A stretch of 64,000 bases of DNA from Piliocolobus tephrosceles. Its lineage: Eukaryota; Chordata; Mammalia; Primates; Cercopithecidae. The position numbers and the translations under genes are program-made. Below are positions 55,545-64,000 of the stretch, in pieces. The stretch is from assembly GCF_002776525.5 (NCBI RefSeq), contig NC_045441.1, positions 130,057,402-130,121,401 of the forward strand, read 5' to 3'. The notes beneath the pieces were generated by a model. That model saw only the letters and a list, made by a program, of their open reading frames with translations. It was not told where the DNA came from and searched no databases. The stretch's first letter is position 1, and every line of letters starts with the position of its first letter.

Positions 55545-55775
55545 AGGTGGTTAAGAATGAAGCCCCCTGGAGGGAAACTGCTCAGTGTGTATCAAGAGCT
55601 TCACCACTTACCAGCCAGTGACTAGCCTTGATTTCTTCATTCGTCAAATAAAGATAATAATCCTACCTACCAAATGGGGTTATTGTGAAGATGGAATGAA
55701 ATAATACATACAAAGTTCTTCACACAGTACCTGTAAAATAGTAAGTGCAAAATAAATGTTAGTAATTACCAAGTT
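55545..55775 (+). mobile_element. MIR element
   Basis: GTGGTTAAGAATGAAGCCCC, TTCACCACTTACCAGCCAGTG, GGTTATTGTGAAGATGGAATG and TAGTAAGTGCAAAATAAATG keep the MIR order to its 3' end. Confidence 0.8.
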
Positions 55776-56099
55776 TATTGAGCAAAGAAGTCCATCTAAA
55801 AACTTCCCCTGGTGTGTTCATGCCTCAAGTACTCTGGGGCTCCAATAAACTTGGCATCAAAAGACTTTTATTCTTCCTTCTGATCCAGCAAATCACAGAA
55901 AGAGACTTGGTGAATTAATTGGAAGGCAGACAGTGGCTTGCAGCACTTAAATATTTGAAGCAGGAGCATCTGAAACCTATGACTCTCATTTTTCTAACCA
56001 GTACGTGTTTCTCCATTAGATAATATTTCTGTGTTTATTTTTCTTTTTGAGGTTACCTTGCTTCTGCTCTAGTATTTGCCTTAAATCCTTTTTCTTTTC
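55776..56099. other. Unassigned intergenic sequence
   Basis: No gene or repeat recognised. Confidence 0.35.
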
Positions 56100-56660
56100 T
56101 TTTCCTTTTTAAATTATGAAATTTTACCAACACAGAGAAAAAGAGAGAGAATAATAAATCACCATGTCACCCATGAGCAACCTATATCAGTGATTACTAA
56201 TTTACCTATTTGCTTCAAATTTATGTTTAAAAATAATAACAAGAGATATAGTTGAAACCCTTATGACATTACCCCATTCCTTCTCCAGAGGCAACTACTG
56301 TACTAAATTTCGTGTTTAGTCTTCTCATGCATTTTTTACACTTGCACTTCGTGTATACAAATATCCATAAACAGGATATAGAATGACTTTGCAAGTTTTA
56401 AAAATTTATATAAATGATAGAATAATATACTTACTACTTTAATTGAATATAATAACATTTACTATTTAATGAGTAATAGCAACATTTATCTATTAATCTT
56501 TTTCTTGATAGGTATTTAAGTCTTCCCTTTCCCTTTTTTCTTATATTAGAAACAATCCTGCGATAAACATGCTTGTCTCTACTTTACAGTTTTGAGTGCT
56601 ACCTGATTCATGAGTTGTTCTTTGTTCAAATTGTTACATTTGTCTCAAGTTTAATTTTTA
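56100..56660 (-). mobile_element. Probable old LINE-1 3'UTR, antisense
   Basis: CACCATGTCACCCATGAGCA, CCAGAGGCAACTACTGTACT and GAAACAATCCTGCGATAAAC resemble reversed L1M 3'UTR order; diverged. Confidence 0.48.
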
Positions 56661-58059
56661 ACAGTAGAAATAGCTTTACAGCCTGTATGGTTCAGCAGTC
56701 AAGAGATAAAGAGGCTAGAGCCTGGGTCAGACCACCTCCAATTGCTACCTCATGTTTTCCTGTACAGATTCTTCTTCTCTTATGGAGCAAAAACATATCC
56801 ATGGACCATGTCCAGTTCGTCATTTGGGATCTCTGGATGGAGTGCTATCCTTTCCATCAGGTGTGAACCTGGCTTCCCATAGTCCTGCAACCCATAGGCT
56901 TAAACACAAATTGCCAATGTCCAGGACACCTAATATGCAATGGTGAGGAAAACGAAGACAACTGCAACAAAAACTCCTGCTCAGAGAAAAGGGGAGAACG
57001 GGAAACTACAGCAATTACCAATCTTGACAAAGTATCGAATGCTGCTGGGCAATTACTAAGTCCTGCTGGACAAGATCTGTGAGGACTCTCTGCCCTGGTT
57101 GTGAAATAAGTTCCTTGCTTAGCCAATCTGTCAGCCCCGGTCTTCTCCCTGTCCCCATTATCCCTCATTGCATTGTAGATAATGCCCTTCTCCACCTGCT
57201 GGTACTATTGAGGGCCCATAGATTTCCTTAGGGCTCAATAGCCACAGACTATTATCAGATTTGGGTGTTGTTTTTGTTTTTTTTTTAAAGACCAGATTAC
57301 AAGCTTCAGTGTTTTTTATTTTTTAATCAATACAGTTCTCTCTCAAACTCAGTAGATTTTTGGATAATCTATTTCCAATTAATTTTACATGCAAGTAACC
57401 AAAGCCAAGATATTTTCTAGACAGACTTCAGACCTGAGAATGTTTGGCTCTTAGGCTGGCCTTAGTGCTCTGCCAATCCCCTACCCACAGAATTTAATGG
57501 CCACTGCCTTGAGGCATTCTTACGAACGTCAGGAGGACAACATCCTTAATCCTATCTTCTTCAGCTGCTATTGCCTCTTTGCCGGGCAAAGCATTCTTAA
57601 AATTAAGGCATTGGATAAAGTTCTGGGCTCCTGGGCATCAATCCTGCCAGGTCTGCTGCTGCAAAGCTCCACTGGTGGGACCTCAGGGTGAGGTGCTCAA
57701 GCATTAGGTTCTTTCAGTTTCACAAGTCTCTCTATCTCAGAACTGGAGAGTCTCTGCAGAGCAAGCCCCTCTTGACCGTGCAGTTCTCCATCTTCCCTTT
57801 CCTCTCTGCTCAAATTCCGGCTGGCTTGAGTCTCAGTTTGCTCCTCTTTTGGAGGTCTTCGTTGAAGGTGGCAATAAATACAGCTTCCCCGCACACTTAG
57901 AGGAAAAGCCAAAGTCTTTCCAGATCTCATTCCCCTCCCCCAGGACACACCCCTCTGCATCACTTTTTGCTGTCCTTCTGTTTGTCTCCACGTTCTTTCA
58001 TGAACACTACAAGGACACTCCTGCTATTTTCCCTGCTTAGCCAGTGCACCCAGGTCTCC
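56661..58059. other. Unassigned 1.4 kb block, GC-richer than its surroundings
   Basis: No Alu or L1 for 1.4 kb. Contains the longest non-repeat open frames in this flank: plus 56573-56866 (97 codons) and minus 56857-57195 (112 codons) and 57697-57963 (88 codons). None has a domain or splice-site pattern I recognise. Possibly an old LTR, single-copy DNA or noncoding exon; I cannot decide. Confidence 0.4.
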
Positions 58060-58650
58060 TCCTGGCTCCCTCTCTCACTTTAAGTATCTGTTTACCTGGC
58101 AAATGATCGGAGTTCTGACTCCTCATATAAAATAACAGTTCTATCTTGGGAACTACCTATCTCTCTTACTCTGTGAATTTGTTTTCCCATAGCAATTCTT
58201 AGATTTAGATTATACATCATATGTGTATTTGTTTATTACCTGTTTCCCCCACTGGAACAGAAACCTCATGAGGCCATATAGAGTGGCTCACAGCTGTAAT
58301 CTCAGCACTTTGGAAGGCCAGGGCAGGCAGATAATTTGGGGTCAGGAATTTGAGACCAGCATGGCCAACATGGTAAAACCCTGTCTCTGCTAAAAAATAA
58401 AATAAATAAAATAATTACCAGGGTGTGCTGGTGAGGGCCTGTAATCCCAGCTACTCGGGAGGCTGAGGCAGGAGAATCGCTTGAACCTGGGAGATGGAGA
58501 TTGCAGTGAGCCGAGATCATGCCACTGCACTCCATGAGAGCAGGGGCCTTGGTCAGTTTTATTCACCACTGTATCTGGAGTTTCTAGAACAATGCCTGGT
58601 ATGTGGTAGTAGCAGCACATAGTAGAAACTCAAATATTAACTTAAAAAGA
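58060..58650 (+). mobile_element. LINE-2 3' end split by an Alu
   Basis: TTTCCCCCACTGGAACAGAAA before and GAGCAGGGGCCTTGGTCAG, CAATGCCTGGTATGTGGTAG after the Alu are continuous LINE-2 tail. Confidence 0.72.
58272..58533 (+). mobile_element. Alu, plus strand, 3'-truncated, nested in LINE-2
   Basis: GGCCATATAGAGTGGCTCACA to GCCACTGCACTC, with no tail. CATGAG lies at both edges. Confidence 0.9.
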
Positions 58651-59935
58651 AAAAAATACTGCGTGTGTCAACATTCTGAAATTTTCTTACTATTCACTAA
58701 CAGTCAGAAGCCCTAGTAAGCATATGGCATATATTCCGAGCTATGGCTGGTGACAATCTGCTCAAATGTTTCATCAGCATACACCAAATTTCGCCAGCTC
58801 TTCAGCCTTAAATGATTGGTTTCTTGGTACCCTCTGGCCTACTTTTTCTTAGCTAATTCCCCAATTTAGTTTATTTTTTCTTGCAGCTGGTCATTTTTAA
58901 CAAAATTCATAATCAGTAGGAAATATTTTGAGCCACAAGTAATAAAAAACTTCAATGTGACTGTTAAACAGAGCATTATTTGTCTCAAGCCACAAGACGT
59001 TTGAGGATAGGTAGGGAGTCCAGATCTGATACAATGCATTCTCCGGGTCCAGGTTTTTTTAATTCTCTGAAACAGTTTGTATAAGATAGAGATTGCCTGG
59101 CGATTAGGTAACATTCTCTTGTAAAACTTTTGTGCATGGTGTCTGTTGATGGAGAATAATTTCCTATATCTTCTTGAGTCAATTTTTGTAATGTACATAT
59201 TTTTTCAAAAATATATTTTTAAATAAAAATTTTCATGTTAGCTTTTAAGAAAAAGATGGAAATGTAGAGTTTGTTGTTGTTGTTGTTTTTTTTTTTGCAT
59301 CTCCCATTTTTCAAGTGCTTTTAACCCAAAATAGTCAATATGCCAGAGTGGAATATTTGGGGTGGTGTGTTCCAAATTCTTTCAGTGCTAACAGTAAATA
59401 AAGATGCTCAGCAATTAATATTTCAGGATTTTATCTTATTTAGAAATGATCTAAATATTCAATGACTATCCATCATTATATTTAAGTTATTATAACTGCA
59501 AGGTATAAGTTACCAAAGAGATTTCTGTAACTATTTTTTAAAGTTTATTTATAAGCTTTAATTTTATATATGACTATTTAATTCACTCATTTTTAACAAT
59601 TATGTTTGGATTGCTTATGAAAATTTTATGCGATATTAAATAACTAGCATCATTTTAAGTTATTTTTCTTGCTGATAAGTTTGTAGCATAAAGGCAACCT
59701 TTTTTTTTTTTTTAACTAGTAAAACTAGGTAGAAGAAGTTATGTGCCTGTATTACACTTAATGCTGATTACTCTGAAAACATGTCTGGTGTTTTTTAAGT
59801 TTTTTCTAAACCAACAATATTTTTGTTTACTAAAGTTTTCCCAAGTCACATGAACTTAAAAGTATGTGGGTCATTTTCTATTTTCCTAGGAGTTTCAGGG
59901 ATACTTAATTTATATAAGAGTTTATTATTATTATT
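58651..59935. other. Unassigned intergenic sequence
   Basis: No repeat recognised. Minus-strand open frames of 110 codons (58866-59198) and 65 codons (58985-59182) overlap in different frames; neither resembles a family I know. Short (GTT)n near 59270 and T13 near 59700. Confidence 0.4.
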
Positions 59936-60220
59936 ATTTTTGAGACGGAGTCTCGCTGTCACCCAGGCTGGAGTGCAGCGGCATGATCTGGGCTCACTGC
60001 AAGCTCCGCTTCCCGGGTTCACGCCATTCTCCTGCCTCAGCCTCTGGAGTAGCTGGGACTAGAGGCGCCCGCCACCACATCCGGCTAATTTTTTGTATTT
60101 TTAGTGGAGACGAGGTTTCACTGTGTTAACCAGGATGGTCTCAATCTCCTGACCTCGTGATCCACCTGCCTTGGCCTCCCAAAGTGCTGAGATTACAGGC
60201 GTGAGCCACTGTGCCCGGCC
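59936..60220 (-). mobile_element. Alu (Y type), minus strand, with (ATT)n-rich duplication
   Basis: TTGAGACGGAGTCTCGCTGTC to CCACTGTGCCCGGCC. AGAGTTTATTATTATTATT precedes and AGAGCTTATTATTATTATT follows it. Confidence 0.95.
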
Positions 60221-60265
60221 GAGAGCTTATTATTATTATTATTAAAGCCAATTAAATAGAGCTAT

Positions 60266-60560
60266 TGGCCAGGTGCAGTGGTGGCTCATACCTGTAATCC
60301 TAGCACTTTGAGAGGCTGAGGTGGGCAGATCACCTGAGGTTGGGAGTTCAAGACCCACCTGACCAACATGGAGAAACCCCATCTCTACCAAAAATAGAAA
60401 ATTAGCCGGGCATTGTGGCACATACCTGTAATCCCAGCTACTCGGGAGGATGAGGCAGAAGAATTTCTTGAACCCGGGAGGTGGAGGTTGCGGTGAGCCA
60501 AGATCACACCATTGCCCTCCAGCCTGGGCAAAAGAGCGAAACTCCATTAAAAAAAAAAAG
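60266..60560 (+). mobile_element. Alu, plus strand
   Basis: GGCCAGGTGCAGTGGTGGCTC to GAAACTCCATTAAAAAAA; GAGCTATT/AAAGCTATT flank it. Confidence 0.94.
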
Positions 60561-60587
60561 CTATTTTACTAATTAATTTTGACAATA

Positions 60588-61034
60588 CTATGCGGTGGCT
60601 CATGCCTGTAATCCCAGCCTTTGAGGGGCCAAGGCAGTAGTAGTAGATGGCTTGAAGCCAAGAGTTCTAGACCAGTCTGGGCAACAAACGAGGCCCTATC
60701 TCTAGAAACAATTAAAATATTAGTTGATTACAGTGGCATGCGTCTGTAGTCCTAGCTACTCAGGAGGCTAAGGTGGGAGGATCAGTTGAAGCCCAGAATT
60801 TGAGACTAGCTTGGGCAACAAAGTGAGATCCTGTCTCTACAAAACAGTTAAAAATCAGCCAGGTGAGGTGGCAGGCACCTGTAGTCCTAGCCGTTCAGGA
60901 GGCTGAAGCAGGAGGATCATTTGAGCCCAGGATTTGGAGGCTGCAGTGAGCTGTGATCATTACTGCACTCCAGCCCGGGCAACAGAACGAACAAAGTGAG
61001 ACTTATTCTCAAAAAAAAAAAAAAAAAAAAAAAA
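60588..61034 (+). mobile_element. Three-armed (trimeric) AluJ
   Basis: Left arm 60594-60715, a middle arm 60716-60855 that starts like a right arm (GTCTGTAGTCCTAGCTACTC) and ends like a left arm (GAGATCCTGTCTCTACAAAA), then a normal right arm 60856-61010 and A24 tail. Total about 445 bases against the usual 300. Confidence 0.82.
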
Positions 61035-61336
61035 TGCCAGGCCAGGTGGCTCATGCCTGTAATCCCAGCACTTTGGGAGGCTGAGGCGGGTGCGTAATGA
61101 GGTCAGGAGTTCAAGACCGGCCTGACCAAGATGGTGAAACCCCGTCTCTACTAAAAATACAAAAATTAACTGGGTGTGGTGGCGGGTGCCTGTAATCCCA
61201 GCTACTCGAGTTGCCAAGGCAGAGAATTGCTTGAACCCGGGAGGCAGAGGTTGCAGTGAGCCGAGATCTCATCACTGCACTCCAGCCTGGGTGGCAAAGC
61301 AAGACTCCATCTCAAAAAAAAAAAAAAAAAAAAAAA
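61035..61336 (+). mobile_element. Alu, plus strand, directly after the trimeric Alu
   Basis: GGCCAGGTGGCTCATGCCTG to GACTCCATCTC and A23 tail; ~10 bases lost at the left. Confidence 0.93.
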
Positions 61337-61789
61337 GAAGGAGAAGAAAAGAAAAAGAGAAAACCGGAAAGAACAGCCCCGCTCACAGTAGTTACAGCAC
61401 AGTTTAGAAAGCATAAAGGAGGAAGTATTATATTTTGACCTTTTCATGATTTCTTATTGTATATTAACATTCTTTTTAAGGCAAGCAGAGATGTTTGAGT
61501 TGATTTGTCTATAGCTGATTGGTTTAATGTCACTGAATCATGCTGACAAGGACATAAAGCATATGTTTTGTGTTTTATGATTAGTTAGCATTTTAGGGAA
61601 ATCAGGATGACAAGTTTTAGCTGCATGGTTATGGGCTATTGGCCTTGAAGTATATCTAAAACATGGCCTTTATTTTTCTTTTTCTTTAACAAAATTAAGA
61701 AAGAATGGTTTGTAAAACTTCTTGTTGTTGTTAAGATTTACTTTGTGACGTAGTACATGACCAATTTTTGTAAGTGTACCATTGATACT
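61337..61789. other. Unassigned sequence
   Basis: AT-rich, no repeat or gene recognised. Confidence 0.35.
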
Positions 61790-62097
61790 TTGGTGTCAAA
61801 GGGATACCGTGGTACCCTTTGGAGATGGTATTGATTTCTGTTTGGTCAAGTCTCCTCTCATTCAACATTCTATATTTTCAACTAATTTTGCCTTCTTGAT
61901 TTATTCATCTGATAGAAGTTAAATTTTCCCACCAAGATTGTTGATTTGTTAGTTTTTCTCATAGTTCTATCAATTTTTTTGTTTTTAAGTTTTGAGCGTT
62001 GGGTTTTCATGAAAGCAAGTTCATAATGATTGAATATTCTTTGTAGGTTTTAAAAATTATGGGTTAACCCTTTTATCTTTCATCTCCATTAAGACTT

Positions 62098-62402
62098 ATT
62101 TATTTATTTATTGGAGTGGAGTCTTGCTCTGTTGCCCAGGCTGGAGTGTAGTTGTACCATCTTGGGTCACTGCAACCTCCACTTCCTGGGTTCAAGTGAT
62201 TCTCCTGCCTCAGCCTCCCAAGTAGCTGGGACTACAGGCACGTGCCACCACGCCCAGCTAATTTTTTTTTTTTGAATTTTTAATGGAGATGGGGTTTCAC
62301 CATGTTGGATAGGCTGGTCTTGAACTCCTGACGTCAAGTAATCCACCTGCCTCAGCCTCCCAAAGTGCTGAGATTACAGGCGCAAGCCACCTCGCCTGGC
62401 CT
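62098..62402 (-). mobile_element. Alu, minus strand, nested in L1
   Basis: (TTTA)n tail, GGAGTGGAGTCTTGCTCTG, to CCACCTCGCCTGGCC. CATTAAGACTT lies at both edges. Confidence 0.95.
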
Positions 62403-62666
62403 TCATTAAGACTTTTTAATTTAAAATCTGTTATTTATGCCATTAATATGGACTCACCATATATATTTATCCATGTTCTTAGCCTTTCTCATGCTTCTGT
62501 TTTAGGTGTTTTTCCTTGTAGAAAGAATACACCTGGATTTTCATTTTTAGTCCAGTTTCAAAATTTCTCTTAGTAGATATGTTTAATCTATTTTTCTTTA
62601 TTTGAGTAATCTTTATAGTGGATTTATTTCTCCCAGTTATTTTGTACTTCCTTCTTTCTCGATTTT

Positions 62667-62955
62667 TCTTTTTTTGAGACAGGTCTTGCTCTGTCATCCA
62701 GACTGGAGTGCTGTGGCATGATCATAGCTCACTGCAGCCTCCATCTCTTGGGCTTGAGCTCCTGCCTCAGCCTCCCAAGTAGCTAGGACTATGGGCATGC
62801 ACCACCACGGCCAGCTAATTTTTAAACAAATTTTTAGTAGAGATGAGGTCTCGTTATGTTGTCAAGGCTGGTCTCAAACTCGTGAGCTCAACCGATCCTC
62901 CTGCCTCGGCCTTCCAATATGCTGGGATTATAGGCATGGGCCACCATGCTTGTTC
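62667..62955 (-). mobile_element. AluJ, minus strand, nested in L1
   Basis: TTTTTTGAGACAGGTCTTGC to CCACCATGCTTG; J-type bases. Confidence 0.9.
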
Positions 62956-63089
62956 TCTTTTTTCCTTTGCCTTATTTCAAATTGATGACATTTTCTACAT
63001 TCTTTTTCCTCCATTGTTTTGGAAATTGCAGATTATATTTTTATTCTTTTAGTGATTTTTAATTTTTTGTGCATGGTTTGTCTTTCTTG

Positions 63090-64000
63090 TTTTAAAATTA
63101 TTTTTTAAATTGTGGCAAAATACACATAACATAAAATGTACCATTTTAGGCAGGGCACGGTGGCTCACGCCTGTAATCTTAGCACTTTGGGAGGCTGAAG
63201 CAGGCGGATCGCCTGAGGTCAGGAGTTCGAGACCAGCCTGGTCAACATGGCGAAACCCAATCTCTACTAAAAATGCAAAAATTAGCTGGGTGTGGTGGCA
63301 CGTACTTGTAATCCCAGCTACCTGGGAGGCTCAGGCAGGAGACTTGCTGGAACCCAGGAGGCAGAGGCTGCAGTAAACTGGGATGGCTCCACTGCACTCC
63401 AGGCTGGGCGACAGAGTGAGACACTGTCTCAAAAAAAAAAAAAACTTAAACATTTTTAAGTATACAGTTTCATAGTGTTAAGTACATTCATATATTTGTG
63501 CAACCAATCTCTAGAACTCTTTTCATCTCACAAAACTGAAACTCTATATCCATTAAGCAACTCTCCATGACCTCCTCCCCCTTGCCTCTGGCGACCACCC
63601 TTCTGCTTTGTCTCTATAAATTTGGCCTTTTTAAGTGTATCATATAAGTGAAATCATACAATATTTGTTTTTGTGTGTGTGCCTGGTTTACTTGCTTAGC
63701 ATAAGATTCATCTATGTTGTATTTGTCAGAGTATTTTTCCTTTTTAAGGATAAATGCTATTCTACTGTATGTATATACCACATTTTGTTTATTCATTTAT
63801 CTGTTAATGACACGTGGGTTACTTCCACCTTTTGGTCATTGTGAATAATGCTCCCATGAACATCGGTGTACAAATATCTCTTTAAGACCCTGCTTTCCAC
63901 TCTTCTGAGTATATACCCAGTGGAATTGTTAAATCATACGGTAATTCTCTTTTTTATTTTTTTGAGCAACCAGCTTGCTGTTTTCCATACTGACTGCACC
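63090..64000 (-). mobile_element. LINE-1 3'UTR and ORF2 end, antisense, running off the window
   Basis: GGCAAAATACACATAACATAA, AACTGAAACTCTATATCC, TGGTTTACTTGCTTAGCATAA and GAGTATATACCCAGTGGAATT are reversed L1 3' landmarks in order. A separate insertion from the ORF2 piece to its left, because 3'UTR restarts here. Confidence 0.85.
63149..63444 (+). mobile_element. Alu, plus strand, nested in L1
   Basis: GGCAGGGCACGGTGGCTCACG to AGACACTGTCTC and A14. Confidence 0.94.

Larger units (their letters stand above)
61790..63060 (-). mobile_element. LINE-1 ORF2 middle region, antisense, Alu-interrupted
   Basis: Reversed landmarks: TTAGTTTTTCTCATAGTTCT, GGGTTAACCCTTTTATCTTT, GTCCAGTTTCAAAATTTCTC, TTTTTCCTCCATTGTTTTGG. 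Strongly diverged. Confidence 0.6.

Noticed and set aside
1..64000. CRISPR array, operon, phage or other microbial system
   Set aside because: Base composition, Alu/L1 content and an intron-containing mammalian gene exclude this; the only regular short repeats are microsatellites.
1..64000. tRNA, snRNA or rRNA genes
   Set aside because: No intact cloverleaf with A and B boxes outside Alu/MIR was noticed, nor U6- or rRNA-like text. I could not run a covariance search, so short RNA pseudogenes could be missed.

Overview
The window is nuclear DNA from a primate, most likely an Old World monkey. Three things show this: dense Alu, LINE-1, LINE-2, MaLR and Tigger1 repeats, a CpG island carrying the first coding exon of BRAF, and Alu copies with cercopithecid-type diagnostic bases. 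Two runs of N mark a draft assembly. I found no prokaryotic, viral-replicon or other undescribed system. It is an ordinary gene-start locus embedded in repeats.

The only protein-coding exon I can support is BRAF exon 1 on the minus strand (coding part 25353-25478, start codon 25476-25478, splice donor at 25351-25352). The first intron runs to the left, and positions 1-25352 are all within it. Exon 2 is not in the window; the human first intron is known to be tens of kilobases long. The exon sits in a CpG island at about 25060-25890. Upstream of it lie GC boxes, an inverted CCAAT, an RFX-type X-box and two CRE-like elements. Positions 25900-64000 are the 5' intergenic flank of BRAF, and I see no other gene there.

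Layout. 1-7500: antisense L1 remnants, LINE-2, a Tigger1 transposon and a run of Alus. 7500-20750: BRAF intron with about 17 Alus, LINE-2, an L1 piece and three short hAT elements with recognisable 8-bp target duplications. 20750-25000: mostly single-copy intron, the least repetitive stretch. 25000-25900: promoter and exon. 25900-31750: mostly single-copy or old DNA with one Alu, a MIR and two MaLR LTRs. 31750-64000: very repeat-dense, with several L1 fragments in both orientations, a second Tigger1, many Alus, large CT-rich microsatellites and both assembly gaps.

The points most worth checking are: BRAF exon 1 being four codons shorter than the human exon in its Ala/Gly tract; the X-box plus CRE cluster; a probable false duplication around the 100-N gap at 53449-53548; an inverted Alu chimaera at 35036; a three-armed Alu at 60588-61034; and two Tigger1 copies with complementary losses. 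Repeat families were assigned from memory of consensus features, so subfamily names are tentative. Repeat edges are good to about 5-20 bases, except where target-site duplications fix them.
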